Of a DNA stretch of 64,000 bases, positions 42,400-51,632 are shown piece after piece. A model generated the notes under the pieces. It had not been told where the DNA came from. It searched no databases and saw only the letters and a program-made list of their open reading frames with translations. The stretch is from Bacteroidales bacterium (lineage in GTDB: Bacteria > Bacteroidota > Bacteroidia > Bacteroidales > JAGOPY01). Both the position numbers and the translations under genes were made by a program. Numbering within the stretch: position 1 is the stretch's first letter; every line of letters begins with the position of its first letter. The stretch is from the NCBI GenBank assembly GCA_023229505.1, contig JALNZD010000008.1:49327-113326 (forward strand), given 5' to 3'.

Positions 42400-45366
42400 T
42401 TATAATTTAAAAGAAACCATAAACTGATCTTTGGGCAGAATTGGTCCATAGGCTCTTGAAAATCCAAATGAAAGTGTTGATTTGAGCAGTGAAAAGAGAA
42501 CGATCTCAAAATCGAGCTGTACTCCCGATGAAAAGTAGTTTTGCTGCGGCTGGTCGTTAGCAATATTCGTGAAAATACCCATGCCAAAGAGGGTAAACCT
42601 GGCATAGGTTGAATAAAGGCCCTTCAGTCCGAAACGTTTGAATCGAATGGGTTTAAAATTAATCTCCGTCGAAAATTTTCCATAGTTAAGCGCTGAAATT
42701 GCATCAATCTCAACACCCGGGAAACCTGACATTTCGCGATATTGCTGCACTGAGCGGTAATCGACATAATTATTGCCAAACCCGCCAAAGTAAAAGTAGG
42801 AGTTGGTTTTATCCGATTCTCCAAACGACTGGCCTGCCGAAGTCCTGAACCAAAGCGATGAATTCCTCAATGGCAGTAAAAAACCAAAATCAAAGTTACT
42901 GATCAGCTGCGGATAAAATGTTTGCTTTGCAAAACTGGTAAAGGCAAAAACATTCCAGTCATAGCCCTGTTCGGGCTCAATGGCGCCGAGCGATTTGCGC
43001 AAATAACTTTTATGGAAGTTTATGGTTGCGACATACAAATTGCGGTAATCGGAGGCAATATTCTGGTAAAATGGTAATGTTTCAAGGTCACCGTAAGCGG
43101 TCAGTTTGATGTAGAAATCGGTTTTCGATGGAGAAAACCTGTTTAACAATTTGTAATATTTGACAGAGAAGGAGTACCCGGCCCGGCTGAATTTGGTTGG
43201 GCCGAACAGATCATAAAAATCGGCATAGTTGTAATGTGCCGCGAATGTCCAATTCCAATAATTGTAATCGGCTGAAAGATGAACTATTTGTTTAGTTGGC
43301 AAAGCAGGAGTGGGGGAAAAAGAAAGTTTAAGTACTAGCGAATTCAATGCCATCGGATCCATAAAATTGAAGCGGTAACCGGCGGCCACGTAATCTTTAT
43401 AGCCCTGCACGATGGGGTAAGCGCTTGCAAAGCGGAGTTCTTTAACGGGGCGATAACGTTTTTCAACAACTTGCAAGGAGTCAAGATTTATTTTGGATGG
43501 TGGTGATAAAATCCACTGTTCAACTTCGGGATTTATCTCATAAACTCGTTGACCAAGGAATTTGATCGGATTCACATCAGCAAGCGTATCAATTTTTATC
43601 ATGCCGGCAACCATTCCTGCATGCGTATATTTGAATACGATCATTGAATCGGGGGAAATAGGCAAGGGCCTGAAAAAGCCGGTTTCAGCGTTTGTCAGTA
43701 TTTGTGCGCTGCGCGTTTCAAGTGAAATGCGAAAAATATTAGAGACCCCGGTATAATAGGACGTTCCGTAGAGGTATTTCCCGTCGGGCGAAAAGACAAA
43801 ATTCGCGGCGGGATTGTCTTCAAACTCATACACTTCCTGGTATTCTTGTTTTCCGGCAAGTAAATCAGTAATTTTGAAAATAACAAGCCGCTGTCGGCCT
43901 GCAACATCCGAAAGCGTCGCAGAAAGCATGGATCCATCAGGGGAAATTGCCGGATCCGATAAATCCTGTCCAAAAGGAAGGCTGTATATGTTCTGGTACT
44001 TTGTGTAGGGACTCATAAACCGGACAAGCGAGTTGCGCCCGCTCATACTCTGAATGCCCCAAAGGGAATGGTCTTTTGGATTGATGACAAGATTTCCGCA
44101 CCGGGAGTACTTGACCAGGTTTTTCGTTATACCGGTATTTAATTCGATCGATTGCAAGCCACGCCAGTCATTATTATGGGTTGAAACAAAGATCGTTTTC
44201 AATGAATCGTCGTAGGCGATACTGGTCACATAATAGAGGCCCGGACTGGGAACAGGCGCCACGCGCTTTTCATGCCCGGTGACAAGATCAAACGTGGCAA
44301 TGTGGGCTAAGTTCCCGGGATAATTTACGGCGGCAACAATTTGGTTTGCCGATGGAATATAATACTGACGTGACACCGAGCCCAGGGTTTTGGCTGTAAT
44401 CTGCCGGAAGTCCGTTATGGGAATCTTTCGTAACTCATGTAGGTTTTCCATTTGAAATTCATGCTCCCACCTGATCCATTGATCCCATTCTTTCTGAATC
44501 TTAACACCATAAACCTGTTGGAACTGATTAGCGTAGAATCTTCGACTTGTATCGGTACGCGCGTAAAAAGCTTTAAGTTTCGGGATGCCGTATTTGTAAG
44601 CAAGATAGCTTACGAACCTTGTCCCGTAAAGGTAGGAATTCACACCCACCTGAAAATCGATCGTTGTCCCTTCTGTTTCAAGTCCGATCACATTATAGAA
44701 AAATGCGCTGTCGTGCACCATCGTGCGGAATACCATCTCATCATATCCACCCATTACACGGCCAACGCCACCCGACATCCAGGTTTCCATGAAAACCGCG
44801 ATCCCTTCGTGATACCACCGGGGAGAATACCATCGCGGTGTGGTAAAATAGCTGTATACCATTGAAAGTGGATCACGGTTGTCGGCAATCACCTTGCCTC
44901 CGAAAATGGTCCTCAGAATTTTATCGGATTTCGATGCTTTGTCGCACATTACCTGGTGTGTGAGTTCGTGACTCATCAGCCACTGCATCCGTTCATTGGA
45001 AGGGACAACCGAAAAGGTATATTCAAAAGGCGAAACACCAATGTTCAGAAAGTTCCAGGGGATGACCATTGTTCCCCCGTTGCCAACATCTGAAAAATCA
45101 TTAAAAAGCATGTTGGTCTCTTCCGACGGCAGATACCCCCAGAATTGTTTATGAAATGCAAGGGCGTTTTCAAAGGATCGAACGGTATGCGCAACCAGGT
45201 AAGAGGTGTTTTTATCAAGAAAGACCAGCCTGACATTTGAAGTCTCGAACTTTTGGATGGCGATCTTATTCTGGGCCGTGAGAGAACAGGGAATAGCTGA
45301 TAATACTATTATGATATTGACCAGCTTAAACCAGCGCGAGGTTGATGACAAACTGAACCATGTCAT
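42400..45366 (-). CDS. Outer-membrane protein: peptidase-MA domain, beta-propeller and C-terminal barrel
   Basis: A 988-residue exported protein. A signal (KLVNIIIVLSAIPCSLTAQ) is followed by a gluzincin-type zinc peptidase domain (about 35-300) with HELTH (H133, E134, H137) and a downstream glutamate in WYHEGIAVF (E187), as in peptidase-MA proteins. Residues about 330-650 contain PD40/TolB-like propeller blades, e.g. SPDGSMLSATLSD and FVFSPDGKYLYG. From about 690 to the end there are amphipathic strands ending ILPKDQFMVSFKL, a Bam-type C-terminal barrel signature. ATG 45366 was chosen because extension to 45459 overlaps the preceding gene. It follows the repeat-rich protein by 43 bp. An outer-membrane-anchored protease is the inference. 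Confidence 0.78.
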   Translation of the reverse strand: MTWFSLSSTSRWFKLVNIIIVLSAIPCSLTAQNKIAIQKFETSNVRLVFLDKNTSYLVAHTVRSFENALAFHKQFWGYLPSEETNMLFNDFSDVGNGGTMVIPWNFLNIGVSPFEYTFSVVPSNERMQWLMSHELTHQVMCDKASKSDKILRTIFGGKVIADNRDPLSMVYSYFTTPRWYSPRWYHEGIAVFMETWMSGGVGRVMGGYDEMVFRTMVHDSAFFYNVIGLETEGTTIDFQVGVNSYLYGTRFVSYLAYKYGIPKLKAFYARTDTSRRFYANQFQQVYGVKIQKEWDQWIRWEHEFQMENLHELRKIPITDFRQITAKTLGSVSRQYYIPSANQIVAAVNYPGNLAHIATFDLVTGHEKRVAPVPSPGLYYVTSIAYDDSLKTIFVSTHNNDWRGLQSIELNTGITKNLVKYSRCGNLVINPKDHSLWGIQSMSGRNSLVRFMSPYTKYQNIYSLPFGQDLSDPAISPDGSMLSATLSDVAGRQRLVIFKITDLLAGKQEYQEVYEFEDNPAANFVFSPDGKYLYGTSYYTGVSNIFRISLETRSAQILTNAETGFFRPLPISPDSMIVFKYTHAGMVAGMIKIDTLADVNPIKFLGQRVYEINPEVEQWILSPPSKINLDSLQVVEKRYRPVKELRFASAYPIVQGYKDYVAAGYRFNFMDPMALNSLVLKLSFSPTPALPTKQIVHLSADYNYWNWTFAAHYNYADFYDLFGPTKFSRAGYSFSVKYYKLLNRFSPSKTDFYIKLTAYGDLETLPFYQNIASDYRNLYVATINFHKSYLRKSLGAIEPEQGYDWNVFAFTSFAKQTFYPQLISNFDFGFLLPLRNSSLWFRTSAGQSFGESDKTNSYFYFGGFGNNYVDYRSVQQYREMSGFPGVEIDAISALNYGKFSTEINFKPIRFKRFGLKGLYSTYARFTLFGMGIFTNIANDQPQQNYFSSGVQLDFEIVLFSLLKSTLSFGFSRAYGPILPKDQFMVSFKL

Positions 45367-45409
45367 ATGAATCCGGTTAAGGATGTCAAATATAGTAAAA
45401 CTTTTGGTT

Positions 45410-47029
45410 TTACTGTCCGGGATCAAAAACTCCGAGGTTCTGACTCCGCAGTACCCCAAGCATATTGTTTAGTCCCTGGGTAGCTCCGATGAAACCGAGA
45501 TTCTCCTGAGAAAGATAAATAACGTTGAGTCCATCAGAAGCAGGCAAATACCCGAGCGATTGCGCCTGGATGACATTCTGAAGGCTGTAATTACTAAGAA
45601 TAACATTCAGTTTTTCGACTCCAAAAAAGGCAATTACCTGCATGCTTTGAAGGTTATCTGTCCCTGACAGTATAGCATTCAAATTTTCCTGGCTTCCAAC
45701 CAAATTTTGCAGGCCAGGTTTATCTCCCACCAGAAACTGCAGGCCGGGCTTGTCGTAAACCATAGCCAGCCCGTTCATATTCAGCTTATCTTTCGATGCC
45801 ACAGCACCCACTTGCTGGTTCGACTGAAACATCATACTAAGGTCAGAGCTAACATTAGCCTGCATAGCATTGCTTGCAACAAAGGATTGAATACCCTCAT
45901 TACTCGCGACAAACTGAAGCTTGTTTTGCGCCATGAACTCACCCAATTGGTCATTTCCCAACAGTCTATTCAAATTGTCCTGTGATGCCATGGCATAAGA
46001 AAGCATGCTGCCAACCTGCTCCTTGTTACCTAAAATCCCGGCTATTTGGATGCTTTTCACCAGCAACTGGTCACGAATCGATTTTAACCGGGCGATTTCT
46101 GTTTTCCTGGCCTGAATGGTTTTATTGGTCAGCATAAAATTATCCATGCTGAGAAGCGCCTGGCTAAGGACCGAATCCTTTTCATTCAGGGTGTTCACAT
46201 AAGTTCCGAAATCACGGAGGTTCTTCTCCACATCCTGCGAAAGGTCTGCAGTGTCCTTTAGGTAAAAACCATTAAGCATGCTAATGGTTGTACCCAATGT
46301 CCTGTTGTTATTCTTTATAAAATCGCTGTAATCCTGCAAGATACTGACTTTTTTGGCATCTTCTGCCAGGTCCCCAAGACCTTGTGCCTTAAAAATCAAT
46401 ACACACGAATCAATTTTTGTGCTCAGATCCTGTGTGAAAAGAGAGAAATAAATCAGCCCCTGGATCATATTTCTAAGTTGAGCCGTATCATTAACAAACT
46501 CACTGCGCAACAGAATATCTTTTTCGGTCATCTGCTGTTTATGGTATTTTTCCGCTTTCCCAAAGGTTCCTGATGTCAGGCCTTTGAATACAGTTGGGAA
46601 GAAGAACGAAATAGCCACGATCAGGATGGCAATGGCCACTACAATGCTGATGATCACTTTGACTTGTTTTTTCATATCATTATTTATTAAGTTCATATTC
46701 TTTAATCCCATGAAGACGCCAGAAACGAAGGCAAAACCGGATCTGAAATCAGGTCGTGACCAAAAACTTCGCATTATTAAAATTTCCGTTTTTTTCGGTT
46801 GTTTGTAAGTTTCTGTATTGATCTTTTTTAGAATTTCCTGTTTGAAATCGATGTCAACCGGATTTGCCAGTTCGCTCTCCATCTGCTCCTTTATCAATTC
46901 CCATTCTTTAGCAAACCGAACAGCTTCCGGATGACCGGCAAGGTAGGTCTCAAGTTCATGCAGTTCTGCTGCAGTTAACTCACCATCCAGTTTCCTGTAT
47001 ATCTTTTCGATGATTTCTTTATCTGTCAT
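45410..47029 (-). CDS. Anti-sigma-like membrane protein with about 19 short Leu-rich repeats
   Basis: A 539-residue protein whose start overlaps the ECF sigma gene by 11 bp. Residues 1-70 (YRKLDGELTAAELHELETYL) resemble the cytoplasmic N-terminus of ECF anti-sigma factors without the HxxxCxxC zinc motif. A transmembrane helix is near residues 118-138 (VKVIISIVVAIAILIVAISF). A helical region of about 200 residues follows. Residues about 345-535 are degenerate 9-11-residue repeats with a core L[QN]xhhxS/G, for example GLQFLVGDKPGLQNLVG and LNVILSNYSLQNVIQ. The C-terminal part would be periplasmic. I infer a sensor anti-sigma factor; the repeats are not a family I know. Confidence 0.75.
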   Translation of the reverse strand: MTDKEIIEKIYRKLDGELTAAELHELETYLAGHPEAVRFAKEWELIKEQMESELANPVDIDFKQEILKKINTETYKQPKKTEILIMRSFWSRPDFRSGFAFVSGVFMGLKNMNLINNDMKKQVKVIISIVVAIAILIVAISFFFPTVFKGLTSGTFGKAEKYHKQQMTEKDILLRSEFVNDTAQLRNMIQGLIYFSLFTQDLSTKIDSCVLIFKAQGLGDLAEDAKKVSILQDYSDFIKNNNRTLGTTISMLNGFYLKDTADLSQDVEKNLRDFGTYVNTLNEKDSVLSQALLSMDNFMLTNKTIQARKTEIARLKSIRDQLLVKSIQIAGILGNKEQVGSMLSYAMASQDNLNRLLGNDQLGEFMAQNKLQFVASNEGIQSFVASNAMQANVSSDLSMMFQSNQQVGAVASKDKLNMNGLAMVYDKPGLQFLVGDKPGLQNLVGSQENLNAILSGTDNLQSMQVIAFFGVEKLNVILSNYSLQNVIQAQSLGYLPASDGLNVIYLSQENLGFIGATQGLNNMLGVLRSQNLGVFDPGQ

Positions 47030-47564
47030 TTTCAAAAAAACCATTTGCAATCAATCCTTTTCGCAATTGTTCCCTGGCAATAAACAACCTGGAACGAACT
47101 TTTTTAACCGGAATACGGGTAACTTCATTAATCTCTTCATAGGAGAATCCGCAATAATATTTCAACAACACCAAAACCCGGTAGTCATCGGTCAGGTTGA
47201 GTAATCCATTGTGCAGCAACCTGTTTGATGATTCATGATCAGAGGCTTCAGGATTTTCAGCCAATAAGGGATCGATTCCGTTAAGGCTGATATTCTTTGG
47301 TCTTTTCCTGTTATAATTAATAGCCTCATTGATGGCCATCCGGTATATCCAACTAAAGAACCTGTATTTAAAATTGAATCCACCCATCTTTTCAAAAGCT
47401 TTGACAAACACATCCTGAGTAAGATCTCTTGCTGTTTCGAAATCGCCGACCATGCGTAATATGATGTTAAAGATCGTTTGCTGGTACCTGTCAATCAACA
47501 CTTCAAAGGAGGAAATGCTGCCATGGATCACTTCGTACACCAGTTCATTATCGTCCTTCATCAT
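47019..47564 (-). CDS. ECF-type RNA polymerase sigma factor
   Basis: A 181-residue sigma factor from ATG 47564 (or 47561). Region 2 is FEVLIDRYQQTIFNIILRMV with DLTQDVFVKAFEKM and FFSWIYRMAINEAINYNRKR; region 4 is LVLLKYYCGFSYEEINEVTR with IPVKKVRSRLFIAREQLRK. Upstream frame extension to 47672 runs into the PrsW gene and was dropped. It is sandwiched between a PrsW protease and an anti-sigma-like protein, which suggests control by regulated proteolysis. Confidence 0.92.
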   Translation of the reverse strand: MMKDDNELVYEVIHGSISSFEVLIDRYQQTIFNIILRMVGDFETARDLTQDVFVKAFEKMGGFNFKYRFFSWIYRMAINEAINYNRKRPKNISLNGIDPLLAENPEASDHESSNRLLHNGLLNLTDDYRVLVLLKYYCGFSYEEINEVTRIPVKKVRSRLFIAREQLRKGLIANGFFENDR

Positions 47565-47613
47565 CTTAAATACAGGAAAAATTGAAAAAGTTGGTGAAAG
47601 GTATAATTTTTTT

Positions 47614-48615
47614 TCAATCAAGCAGCGAAAGCTTCCACAAATCTTTGTGACTGACCCGTAAAACAGGAGCAATAGCGAGATAGCCGGCCCGCCCGATGGC
47701 CTTTTCCAGTGCTTTTAATTCTTTCAGCTTTGCCGGTATTTCAGGATCAGGGGCCATTTTCAGATCATTTTCTTTCAGCATAATATAACATTTTGCTTTC
47801 ATCGAAAGTTCAAGATAGAGGCTTATAAAACAGTACATATCAAAAACCACCTCTTTTGGGAAATAGTGCTTGACCGTAAGGAGAAACGAACCAGCCTTTG
47901 TCTCTGTAAACCGTCCCTTTTTAATCATCTGTAATAAACTGACCTCTGTATCGAATTCCATTTCGAGCCAGTTGCGGATCGATTTTTCATTGGCCTGAAA
48001 GATCAGGCTCATACTGACAGGGATCAGGATCAATACGATCAATGTTGAAATCAGTGGTGAAACCAGGAATTGATTAAATGTCCCATGGATAATAATGGCG
48101 GCCAAAGCACCGGAAAATGTAGCCAGGGTTATATTTGCATGACGGTTTAAGGCGCTCATGCAAATGATCCCGAAAATGGCGGTGGTTCCGCAATGCATCA
48201 CGGCAGTGCCAAATCCCCGGGTGATCCATACCATAAGATTACCTTCTGCCTCGGCAAAATGAAACAGGTAAAAGAGATTCTCACAAAAAGCAAAGGTCGT
48301 CCCGATCGAAAATCCATAAATAGCCCCATCGATCATAAAGCCGATCCTGTTTTTTCGTATCAGGACCAGTAACAAGCCCATCTTCAGAATTTCCTCCACA
48401 AATGGAGCTATAAAACCGGAATAGGCTTCAAACGAAAATCCGAGATTTTTTATCAGGAAGGTGTTGAGGAAAAAACTCAGGCTGGCGCTTACGACACCCC
48501 AGGCAAGGCAAATCAAGAGCAGCATTTTGCTTGCCAGTTTCAAGCTGTCGAGATACAGTAGCATGACCAGGAAAAGGAATACTGGAATCAGACTGATGAT
48601 GACCTTTATGACCAT
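47614..48615 (-). CDS. PrsW-family intramembrane glutamic protease
   Basis: A 333-residue multi-spanning membrane protein. PrsW motifs are present: APFVEEILKMG (E74, E75), AFCENLFY (E112), AVMHCGTTAIFG (H141) and IIIHGTFNQ (H177). About eight hydrophobic helices span residues 4-210, followed by a cytoplasmic C-terminal tail of 120 residues. In Bacillus, PrsW makes the first cut in anti-sigma RsiW. Here it lies 49 bp upstream of an ECF sigma/anti-sigma-like pair and 11 bp after an ABC ATPase gene, so both activities are likely co-expressed. Confidence 0.87.
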   Translation of the reverse strand: MVIKVIISLIPVFLFLVMLLYLDSLKLASKMLLLICLAWGVVSASLSFFLNTFLIKNLGFSFEAYSGFIAPFVEEILKMGLLLVLIRKNRIGFMIDGAIYGFSIGTTFAFCENLFYLFHFAEAEGNLMVWITRGFGTAVMHCGTTAIFGIICMSALNRHANITLATFSGALAAIIIHGTFNQFLVSPLISTLIVLILIPVSMSLIFQANEKSIRNWLEMEFDTEVSLLQMIKKGRFTETKAGSFLLTVKHYFPKEVVFDMYCFISLYLELSMKAKCYIMLKENDLKMAPDPEIPAKLKELKALEKAIGRAGYLAIAPVLRVSHKDLWKLSLLD

Positions 48616-48626
48616 AATGAGTTGAT

Positions 48627-49439
48627 TTAAACATAGTTTGCAACCAATAATTCAGCAACCCCTGTGTCGATCTGATCCTTACGGCGGAGTTCATCAAACA
48701 GGTAAAGCAAATCCGGTACTTTTAGTCTTTTTTTCTCTTCTCCCCGGAAATCATATCTAATCTTACCCTGATGCATCATGATGACCCGGTCACCCAGATT
48801 AACGGCTTGCTGCATGGAATGGGTTACCATCAGGGTGGTCAGCTTACCTTCGGTTACAATCTGTTCGGTCAGTTCGATGACATTACTGGCCGTTTTTGGA
48901 TCCAATGCGGCCGTATGCTCGTCGAGCAGGAGCAGATCTGGCCTAAGCCAACTGGCCATAAGAAGGGTCAAGGCTTGTCGCTGACCACCCGACAGTTTTC
49001 CGATCGGGGTATCCAGTCGCTCTTCCAGCCCCATATTCAAGACTTTAACGCGGTATCTCAGGTCGCGGACCAACGAAGCCGGTAATCCCCAGCCCAGTCC
49101 CCGTTTTTTCCCCCGTTTTGCGGCCAGTGCCAGGTTTTCACCGATCGACATACCCGGGGCAGTACCGCTGAAGGGATTCTGAAAAACCCGACCGATCTGG
49201 CAGGCCCGTTTATGTTCGGGCCATCGGGTGATATTCCGGCCGTTCAGGATAATGGTACCGGCATCAGTCAAAAAATTACCAGCAACTGCATTCAACAAAG
49301 TTGATTTCCCTGAACCATTGGTGCCCAATACGCATACGAAGCAGCCATCTTCAATGGAAAGGCTTACGTCCTGCAATGCATTCACCTCGTTTATTGTTCC
49401 GGCGTTAAAGGTTTTATACAGGTTTGATATTTCTAACAT
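48627..49439 (-). CDS. ABC transporter ATP-binding protein, TrpZ-like
   Basis: A 270-residue ATPase. Walker A GTNGSGKST, Q-loop RVFQNPFSGTAPGMSIGENL, signature KLSGGQRQALTLLMA, Walker B LLLLDEHTAALDP and H-loop THSMQQAV. The D-E-H-T-A-A version of Walker B is characteristic of the uncharacterised TrpXYZ-type family, which imports amino acids or related compounds. Four bases separate it from the permease gene. Confidence 0.92.
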   Translation of the reverse strand: MLEISNLYKTFNAGTINEVNALQDVSLSIEDGCFVCVLGTNGSGKSTLLNAVAGNFLTDAGTIILNGRNITRWPEHKRACQIGRVFQNPFSGTAPGMSIGENLALAAKRGKKRGLGWGLPASLVRDLRYRVKVLNMGLEERLDTPIGKLSGGQRQALTLLMASWLRPDLLLLDEHTAALDPKTASNVIELTEQIVTEGKLTTLMVTHSMQQAVNLGDRVIMMHQGKIRYDFRGEEKKRLKVPDLLYLFDELRRKDQIDTGVAELLVANYV

Positions 49440-49443
49440 GCTT

Positions 49444-50373
49444 TTATCTGATTAGTTTGATCTTTTTGGTCTGCTTCATAAAGCCCGGCAATACCAGAGC
49501 AAGAAATACAAATGCTGCTGTGATCAGTTTCAGATCATTGGGATTCATCCCCCAACGCAAAGCAATGGCAACCAGGAGCCGAAACAGGACCGCTCCGATA
49601 ACTGCCCCGGCAATCAAAAGCCCCAATCTGTTTTCACTGATCAATGCTTCTCCAATAATGACGCTTGCGAGACCCCAAACCATCATCCCGATCCCCATCT
49701 GCACGTCGGCAAATCCCTGGAACTGAGCCAGCATTGAACCGGACAAAGCAATGAATCCATTGGACAGCGCAACGCCAAAGATAATCATCCCTTTGGTATT
49801 CACCCCGAGAGCCCTGATCATCTGATCATTATCACCCGTAGCCCGCATGGCCGTACCGATATTGGTGCGGAAAAACCACAACAACAGCAGGCTGAAGGCC
49901 ACAATGATCAACAAACAAAAAAAGAGGGTCCAAAGATCCTTGGCAGGAACACTCCATCCGATGAGGTTAACTACCGCATTTTCCCCGGAAATAATATTTG
50001 AGAATTTTTCGAACCAGGTGAACAGGGTGTTCTGGGAAAGCAGCGGGACATTGCTTTTGCCCATCACATGGAGGTTGACCGAATAGAGTGCAGTCATCAC
50101 CAAGATACCAGATAACAGCGGATTTATTTTAAACCGCGTATGGATCAGACCGGTTGCCGATCCTGCCAGCAGACCGCCGGCGAAAGCCAGTACAGTAGCC
50201 ACAACCGGGTTGATGCCGGCAACAATAAGGGAGGCTGTAATGGCAGCGCCGAATGTAAAGGAACCCTCTGCTGTAATATCCGGAAAATCAAAAATCCGGA
50301 AGCTGATAAAACTTCCGAGAGCCAGGAGCGCGAGAATAAGTCCTATGGTTATTGATCCGATAAGTAGTGTCAT
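49444..50373 (-). CDS. ABC transporter permease (BPD_transp_2, TrpY-like)
   Basis: A 309-residue permease with nine or so hydrophobic segments of the LivH/RbsC-like type. Characteristic stretches are FRIFDFPDITAEGSFTFGAA near residue 27 and ALSGSMLAQFQGFADVQMG near residue 210. Together with the ATPase and the two binding proteins it makes a full importer. Confidence 0.92.
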   Translation of the reverse strand: MTLLIGSITIGLILALLALGSFISFRIFDFPDITAEGSFTFGAAITASLIVAGINPVVATVLAFAGGLLAGSATGLIHTRFKINPLLSGILVMTALYSVNLHVMGKSNVPLLSQNTLFTWFEKFSNIISGENAVVNLIGWSVPAKDLWTLFFCLLIIVAFSLLLLWFFRTNIGTAMRATGDNDQMIRALGVNTKGMIIFGVALSNGFIALSGSMLAQFQGFADVQMGIGMMVWGLASVIIGEALISENRLGLLIAGAVIGAVLFRLLVAIALRWGMNPNDLKLITAAFVFLALVLPGFMKQTKKIKLIR

Positions 50374-50392
50374 TGACCTTGTGTTTTAATGA

Positions 50393-51613
50393 TTAACTGA
50401 ATTTTCCAACCCAGCCAACTCCTTGCTTAAAGGTGCTGTCCCCTAATCCGGCTATATCACGGGAGTCATGGATCAGGTGCAGCACATCCTGAACAATACT
50501 GCTTTCAAACAAGTGCAGGACCAGCTTGCCTGCTGACGTTTCCTGTTTGGGCAAAGCCTGAAAGGGGAATACAGCCGAATGGGTATGAATGAAAGCGGAT
50601 GATCCGGGTTTAACAGGGCGTAGGAATGATTTTAACGGCCCCTCAGGATGCAGGGAATAAAATCCGAGTGAAACTGTCAGCATTCTGGAGAATGCCGGTT
50701 CCGTAGTAAAATTTATATTCTCCCGTATGCCGGGGAACTCAAACAACTGTTTTCCGTCCACAGGAGGTGCGCTCAGGCTGACTCCTACCAAACCGCCGCT
50801 TTCAGCGATCAGGAGAAATACAAACTGTTTTTGTCCGGAAGTCTGTGCAAATCCGGCTACCAGATCCTCCAGCGAGATAGATGGGACAAATTCCATTGGC
50901 TCAAATGAAATCCGGTTTGAAAAAATTCCCTCGGCTTGCAATGAGCAAAGGGCATTGATCTCGGGTTCAAACCTTCCGGTTTTTACCGCATAATCCGGAA
51001 GGTTTGATCCGTCAGAAGGCTTATAAACCAATGCTTCCCCAATGGCCAGAAATTCTCCGTACCGGCTTTTGCAATCTTCAAATCCCTCGCCAATGGCTCC
51101 AATCCCCAGACTGTAATGATTAGTCGTGAATTTGATTTTCTGGTTGTCAGTAGCTGTGAATCCGGAAGTCAAAGCTAAACCCGGATTTCCGGTTAAACGA
51201 ATGGTCATCTTATCATCTGATAATATTTCATTATCAAATCTATATCCCTTGATTTCCCGAAATTGGGATTCCACTTTTTTCATTGGAGTAGCTTCCGGTG
51301 TTGCTGCGGTCAGAATGCTTTTCATCCCTACCATTTCCAGAACATCGGATACTGTATCGGATAGAGCTTCCAGAACAAATAATCCGCCGATCTTTTTAAT
51401 CTTTTTATGTTGACTAATCAGAATCCGTATGCCTGCGGAGCTAAGATACTGCACCCCGGCCATGTTCAGGATGAAGCGATAAGAACCCTCCCGAACAAGG
51501 CTATTGAGGTAGTCGTCCAGATGCCCGGCCCAATTGGCATCCAGTCTTCCTTCCAGAAAGATTCGCTGTTCTTCACCGCGAGGATCTTTCCGAATATTTA
51601 ATTTGTTCTCCAT
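50393..51613 (-). CDS. STAS-domain protein with unknown C-terminal domain
   Basis: A 406-residue protein from ATG 51613 (the TTG at 51646 overlaps the upstream gene). Residues 1-110 are a STAS domain with the switch loop VQYLSSAGIRIL, keeping the serine that RsbW kinases phosphorylate. Residues 140-406 are a domain I do not recognise, with motifs HYSLGIGAIGEGFEDCKSRY, LPDYAVKTGRFEPEI and SAFIHTHSAVFPFQ. No signal or transmembrane segment, so it is cytoplasmic. Tight spacing (about 20 bp each side) puts it in the ABC operon, linking transport to partner-switch signalling. Confidence 0.75.
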   Translation of the reverse strand: MENKLNIRKDPRGEEQRIFLEGRLDANWAGHLDDYLNSLVREGSYRFILNMAGVQYLSSAGIRILISQHKKIKKIGGLFVLEALSDTVSDVLEMVGMKSILTAATPEATPMKKVESQFREIKGYRFDNEILSDDKMTIRLTGNPGLALTSGFTATDNQKIKFTTNHYSLGIGAIGEGFEDCKSRYGEFLAIGEALVYKPSDGSNLPDYAVKTGRFEPEINALCSLQAEGIFSNRISFEPMEFVPSISLEDLVAGFAQTSGQKQFVFLLIAESGGLVGVSLSAPPVDGKQLFEFPGIRENINFTTEPAFSRMLTVSLGFYSLHPEGPLKSFLRPVKPGSSAFIHTHSAVFPFQALPKQETSAGKLVLHLFESSIVQDVLHLIHDSRDIAGLGDSTFKQGVGWVGKFS

Positions 51614-51632
51614 ACTATTGCAAGTATTGGTG

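Noticed and set aside
45367..45459. N-terminal extension of the peptidase-barrel gene
   Set aside because: It would overlap the preceding gene's 3' end and places 31 non-signal residues before a good signal peptide starting at ATG 45366.
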